A DNA stretch of 8,182 nt, from NCBI GenBank assembly GCA_007125475.1, contig SLDB01000168.1, forward strand, positions 1 to 8,182, written 5' to 3'. Each line of letters opens with the position of its first letter. Position 1 is the first letter of the stretch. This document shows positions 6,199-8,182 of this stretch, piece after piece. The notes below the pieces were generated by a model that saw only the letters and a program-made list of their open reading frames with translations, had not been told where the DNA came from and did no database searches. The DNA is from Nitriliruptoraceae bacterium (lineage in GTDB: Bacteria; Actinomycetota; Nitriliruptoria; Nitriliruptorales; Nitriliruptoraceae). A program made the translations under genes and the position numbers.

Positions 6199-6999
6199 AT
6201 GCCCGACAACGACGGCCTCGTCCTCGCCGAGCGCCGCGGTCGCGTGCTCTTGCTGACGCTGAACCGCCCCGAACGCCTCAACGCCTGGACGCCCGAGCTC
6301 GAAGACGAGTACTTCGCCCACCTCGACGCCGCCGAGGCCGACGGTGACGTCCGTGCGGTGGTGGTCACCGGCGCCGGCAAGGGCTTCTGCGCCGGGGCCG
6401 ACATGGCGAACCTGTCGCGGACCAGCCAGGGCCAGGAGCGGATCGAGCGTCCCCGGCCACGGACGACACCGGCGATGCTGCGCAAGCCGTTGATCGCCGC
6501 GATCAACGGCCCCGCCGCGGGGCTGGGGTTGATCGAGGCGTTGTACTGCGACGTGCGGTTCTGCACCCCCGAGGCGAAGCTCACCACCGCGTTCGCCAGG
6601 CGCGGGCTCATCGCCGAGTACGGGTTGGCCTGGCTGCTGCCCCGCCTCGTCGGCCACAGCCGGGCGATGGACCTGCTGATCTCGGCACGCGTGATCCAGG
6701 GCGCCGAAGCCCACCGGATCGGGTTGGTGGACCACCTCGTCGACGCCGACAACCTCGTCGACGAGGCCGTCGCCTACGCCCAGGACATCGCCGAGAACGC
6801 CTCCCCCACCTCGATCGCGATCATCAAGCAGCAGCTCCTCGACGCCTGGGAGTCCCAGGGGCTGGTGGAGTCCTCCGACCACGCCGAACGGTTGACGAAC
6901 GAAGCCGTCCGCCGCCCGGACTTCGCCGAGGGCGTGAACAGCTACCTGGAGAAGCGGGCACCGCAGTTCACCCCGCTCGAGGCGCCGCCGGGGGGGTGA
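6199..6999 (+). CDS. Crotonase superfamily enzyme (enoyl-CoA hydratase/isomerase)
   Basis: 266 aa, cytoplasmic acyl-CoA enzyme. The crotonase fold is shown by LNRPERLNAW (21-30), the first oxyanion segment GFCAGADM (62-69) and the second, GPAAGLG (104-110), followed by the CD pair at 117-118 and WLLPRLVG at 145-152. The two glutamates of classical hydratases are not where expected: aligning on the CD pair puts Ile112 at the first (Glu113 is one residue off), and Phe132 stands at the second. Instead Glu140 in GLIAEYG occupies the position of the catalytic acid of delta3-delta2-enoyl-CoA isomerases such as yeast Eci1. It may therefore shift a double bond rather than hydrate it. ATG 6199 is chosen because GGGAGAGGAG (6184-6193) sits five bases upstream; a longer frame to 6142 crosses the promoter region. 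It is divergent from the hydroxyacid dehydrogenase and ends 27 bp before the convergent hydrolase stop. Family certain, reaction uncertain. Confidence 0.92.
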   Translation: MPDNDGLVLAERRGRVLLLTLNRPERLNAWTPELEDEYFAHLDAAEADGDVRAVVVTGAGKGFCAGADMANLSRTSQGQERIERPRPRTTPAMLRKPLIAAINGPAAGLGLIEALYCDVRFCTPEAKLTTAFARRGLIAEYGLAWLLPRLVGHSRAMDLLISARVIQGAEAHRIGLVDHLVDADNLVDEAVAYAQDIAENASPTSIAIIKQQLLDAWESQGLVESSDHAERLTNEAVRRPDFAEGVNSYLEKRAPQFTPLEAPPGG

Positions 7000-7006
7000 G
7001 GCCCGC

Positions 7007-7030
7007 CGGGGTTCAGCCCTCGGGGTTCAG
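7007..7030. repeat. 14-bp-period direct repeat between convergent genes
   Basis: CGGGGTTCAG occurs at 7007-7016 and again at 7021-7030, separated by CCCT. The second copy contains the minus-strand stop of the alpha/beta hydrolase (TCA, 7027-7029); the first copy lies entirely in the gap after the crotonase stop. It looks like a small tandem duplication that copied the end of the hydrolase gene. I see no stem-loop with a T-run here, so no terminator is called. Confidence 0.7.
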
Positions 7031-7908
7031 GCGTCGAGGCCCATCGCGGTCGTCGACACCGTCGCCGGGTCACGTGGCGCCCAGCGCCCGGCGTCGACGT
7101 CGGCGAGGAACCCGGCGACGAGGTCGTTGAACCGCTCGGGTTCCTCGAGGTTGAGGGTGTGGCCGCTGCGGGGGAGGATCACCAGGCCGGCGGTGGGGAT
7201 CGTGCGCTTCAGCGCCACGTTGGCTTCGATCGCCCCGTCGTCCTCGTCCCCGACGACCAGCAGCACCGGCGTGCGCATCCGGCGGAACTCGTCGGCGAAC
7301 CCCTCCAGGCTCGGCCGCTGCTGCTGGAACCCCAGGATGGTGTGACGGGACCCGGTCACCGAGTGCTCGGTGAGCCGGGCGAGGAACTCCGCGTACCCGC
7401 GGGGGTCCTTGTGGGCGAACTGCAGCCGGGAGGCAGCACCTCCGTACGCCTCCAACGCCGCCGGACCGGATGCGTCCAGGGCCTCGGCCAACGCGCGGCA
7501 GGAGGCCGCGAACCCCTCCCGATCGGCGGGTCTCGAGCCGTACCCGCACCCGGCGACGACCGCGGAACGGACGCGGGTGGGGTGCTGGCGTGCGAGGTGC
7601 AACGCGACGTAGGAGCCCATCGACAACCCGACGACGTGGGCGTCGGCGACGTCGTGGGCGTCGAGGACGGCGACGGCGTCGGCGACGGCACGCTCCTGGG
7701 AGTAGGCGGCCGCGTCGTCGGGGACGTCCGAGGGGGGGTAGCCGCGTGCCGCCGGGGCCAGACAGCGGTAGCGGCGGGCGAAACGGCGCAGCTGTGGCTC
7801 CCAACTGCGGTGGTCACCGCCGAACTCGTGCAGGAACAGCACCACGGAACCGTCGCCGACCTCCTCGACGTGGAGTCGGACCCCGTCATCGGTTCGCACC
7901 TCGGACAC
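7027..7908 (-). CDS. Alpha/beta fold hydrolase
   Basis: 293 aa, cytoplasmic serine hydrolase of the esterase / C-C hydrolase / epoxide-hydrolase type. The N-terminal part carries the oxyanion segment FLHEFGGDHRSW (25-36), an APAARGYPPSD loop (51-61) equivalent to the DxRGxGxSD motif, and the nucleophile elbow GLSMGS with Ser96 (94-99). The acid is Asp221 or Asp223 in VVGDEDDG, and the base is His250 in LPRSGHTLNLEEP. A helical lid lies between about 125 and 205. The triad is complete, so it should be active. Because Ser rather than Asp is the nucleophile, it is an esterase/lactonase-like or C-C-bond hydrolase rather than a dehalogenase or epoxide hydrolase. The start is GTG 7908 with GGGAGG (7915-7920) five bases away. 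The last roughly 20 residues extend past the usual end and look disordered. It is divergent from the thioesterase gene; its substrate cannot be told. Confidence 0.9.
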   Translation of the reverse strand: MSEVRTDDGVRLHVEEVGDGSVVLFLHEFGGDHRSWEPQLRRFARRYRCLAPAARGYPPSDVPDDAAAYSQERAVADAVAVLDAHDVADAHVVGLSMGSYVALHLARQHPTRVRSAVVAGCGYGSRPADREGFAASCRALAEALDASGPAALEAYGGAASRLQFAHKDPRGYAEFLARLTEHSVTGSRHTILGFQQQRPSLEGFADEFRRMRTPVLLVVGDEDDGAIEANVALKRTIPTAGLVILPRSGHTLNLEEPERFNDLVAGFLADVDAGRWAPRDPATVSTTAMGLDA

Positions 7909-7921
7909 GCGGACCTCCCGG

Positions 7922-7943
7922 CCGTCGTCAGGCGCCGACGGTA
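7922..7943 (-). promoter_or_regulatory. Inverted repeat and candidate -10 upstream of the alpha/beta hydrolase
   Basis: CCGTCG (7922-7927) and CGACGG (7936-7941) form a 6-bp inverted repeat with an 8-nt centre that contains the start of the GGCGCC palindrome (7931-7936). The right arm overlaps a minus-strand TACCGT -10-like hexamer (7943-7938), 30 nt before the hydrolase GTG. This could be a promoter with an operator just downstream, or chance in GC-rich DNA. Confidence 0.3.
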
Positions 7944-7966
7944 GCCGCGCCGGGTGGTAGAACTGC

Positions 7967-7989
7967 GGTCGCCGTGGCGTGCAGCGACC
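7967..7989. promoter_or_regulatory. GGTCGC-N11-GCGACC inverted repeat upstream of the thioesterase gene
   Basis: GGTCGC (7967-7972) and GCGACC (7984-7989) are perfect inverted half-sites with a centre-to-centre distance of 17 bp. That spacing puts both on roughly one face of the helix, as for a dimeric repressor. They lie just downstream of a weak TAGAAC -10-like sequence (7958-7963) and 20 nt before the thioesterase ATG. A transcript starting upstream would carry them as a stem-loop just before the ribosome site. Confidence 0.35.
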
Positions 7990-8009
7990 AACGGGGAGAG
8001 GGAGCGACG

Positions 8010-8182
8010 ATGGAGATGGATGCCGGCCGGATCCGCGAGCGGCTCGAGGAGGCGTTGCAGGAGACCGAGCCGCGGTTCGGCTCGTTCTTCCTGCTGAGGT
8101 TCATGGGGCTCGAGGTCGAGTACGGCGACGAGGTCTGCACGGTCTCGATCCCGACCTCGGCGGAGTGGTTCAACCCGCAGGG
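8010..8182 (+). CDS. PaaI family hotdog-fold thioesterase (N-terminal part, cut by window edge)
   Basis: 58 residues are visible (the last codon begins GG, hence glycine). The frame MEMDAGRIRERLEEAL then PRFGSFFLLRFMGLEVEYGDEVCTVSIP and EWFNPQG has the layout of a PaaI-type hotdog acyl-CoA thioesterase: an N-terminal helix, a first strand with paired aromatic/hydrophobic residues, and the NPQG step (55-58) that normally leads into the conserved HGG of the catalytic helix, which lies outside the window. Such enzymes hydrolyse aromatic or short-chain acyl-CoA thioesters. ATG 8010 is preferred over the in-frame ATG 8016 because GGGAG (8000-8004) is five bases upstream. It is divergent from the alpha/beta hydrolase. 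The family call is good from the N-terminus alone, but the catalytic residue cannot be checked. Confidence 0.7.
   Translation, partial: MEMDAGRIRERLEEALQETEPRFGSFFLLRFMGLEVEYGDEVCTVSIPTSAEWFNPQ

Noticed and set aside
5836..6882. A 348-codon minus-strand frame spanning the second divergent region and the crotonase
   Set aside because: It crosses the promoter region and is antisense to the crotonase. Its composition is typical of a shadow frame and it has no recognisable motif.
7000..7026. Possible bidirectional terminator between crotonase and hydrolase
   Set aside because: Only a direct repeat and very short GC symmetries are present; no stem of 5 bp or more with a usable loop and no T-run.

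Overview
This window is about 8.2 kb of very GC-rich, densely packed bacterial chromosome. It looks actinobacterial: codons end almost always in G or C, GTG starts are frequent, most genes have a clear purine-rich Shine-Dalgarno sequence 4-7 nt before the start, and one gene belongs to the mycothiol-dependent maleylpyruvate isomerase superfamily (mycothiol is an actinobacterial thiol). I cannot fix the genus. Some features (the TAGnCT-type -10 boxes and the acyl-CoA gene mix) would suit Acidimicrobiia or another soil or aquatic high-GC actinomycete, but that is inference.

Layout. From about 110 to 2918 all genes are on the minus strand. In transcription order they are an MFS transporter (2918-1746), a YdfG-like short-chain dehydrogenase (1658-903), a mycothiol-dependent-isomerase/DinB-like protein (906-136, start overlapping the preceding stop by 4 bp) and the first ~31 codons of an unrecognised gene that leaves the window on the left (95-1). 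A 106-bp divergent intergenic region separates the transporter from a plus-strand amidase-signature enzyme (3025-4383). The amidase converges, with a single spacer base, on a minus-strand pair: a 3-hydroxyisobutyrate-dehydrogenase-like enzyme (6080-5208) followed by a citryl-CoA-lyase/citrate-synthase-like protein (5167-4385). A second divergent region (6081-6198) leads to a plus-strand crotonase (6199-6999). The crotonase converges on a minus-strand alpha/beta hydrolase (7908-7027). A third divergent region (7909-8009) leads to the start of a PaaI-like hotdog thioesterase (8010-, cut by the right edge).

Taken together the genes read as a catabolic neighbourhood for small carboxylic acids, amides or esters. 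It holds one uptake or efflux carrier, two hydrolases (amidase, alpha/beta hydrolase), two NAD(P)-dependent alcohol/hydroxyacid dehydrogenases, a crotonase, an acyl-CoA C-C lyase-like enzyme and a thioesterase. The substrate cannot be read from the sequence. I see no RNA gene, CRISPR array, insertion sequence, phage gene or convincing intrinsic terminator. All intergenic stretches are shorter than 120 bp, and the three divergent ones hold candidate -10 boxes and short inverted repeats. I found no clearly new biological system. The most interesting points are a crotonase whose active-site residues look isomerase-like rather than hydratase-like, the unassigned lyase/hydroxyacid-dehydrogenase pair, and the symmetrical structure of the divergent promoter regions.
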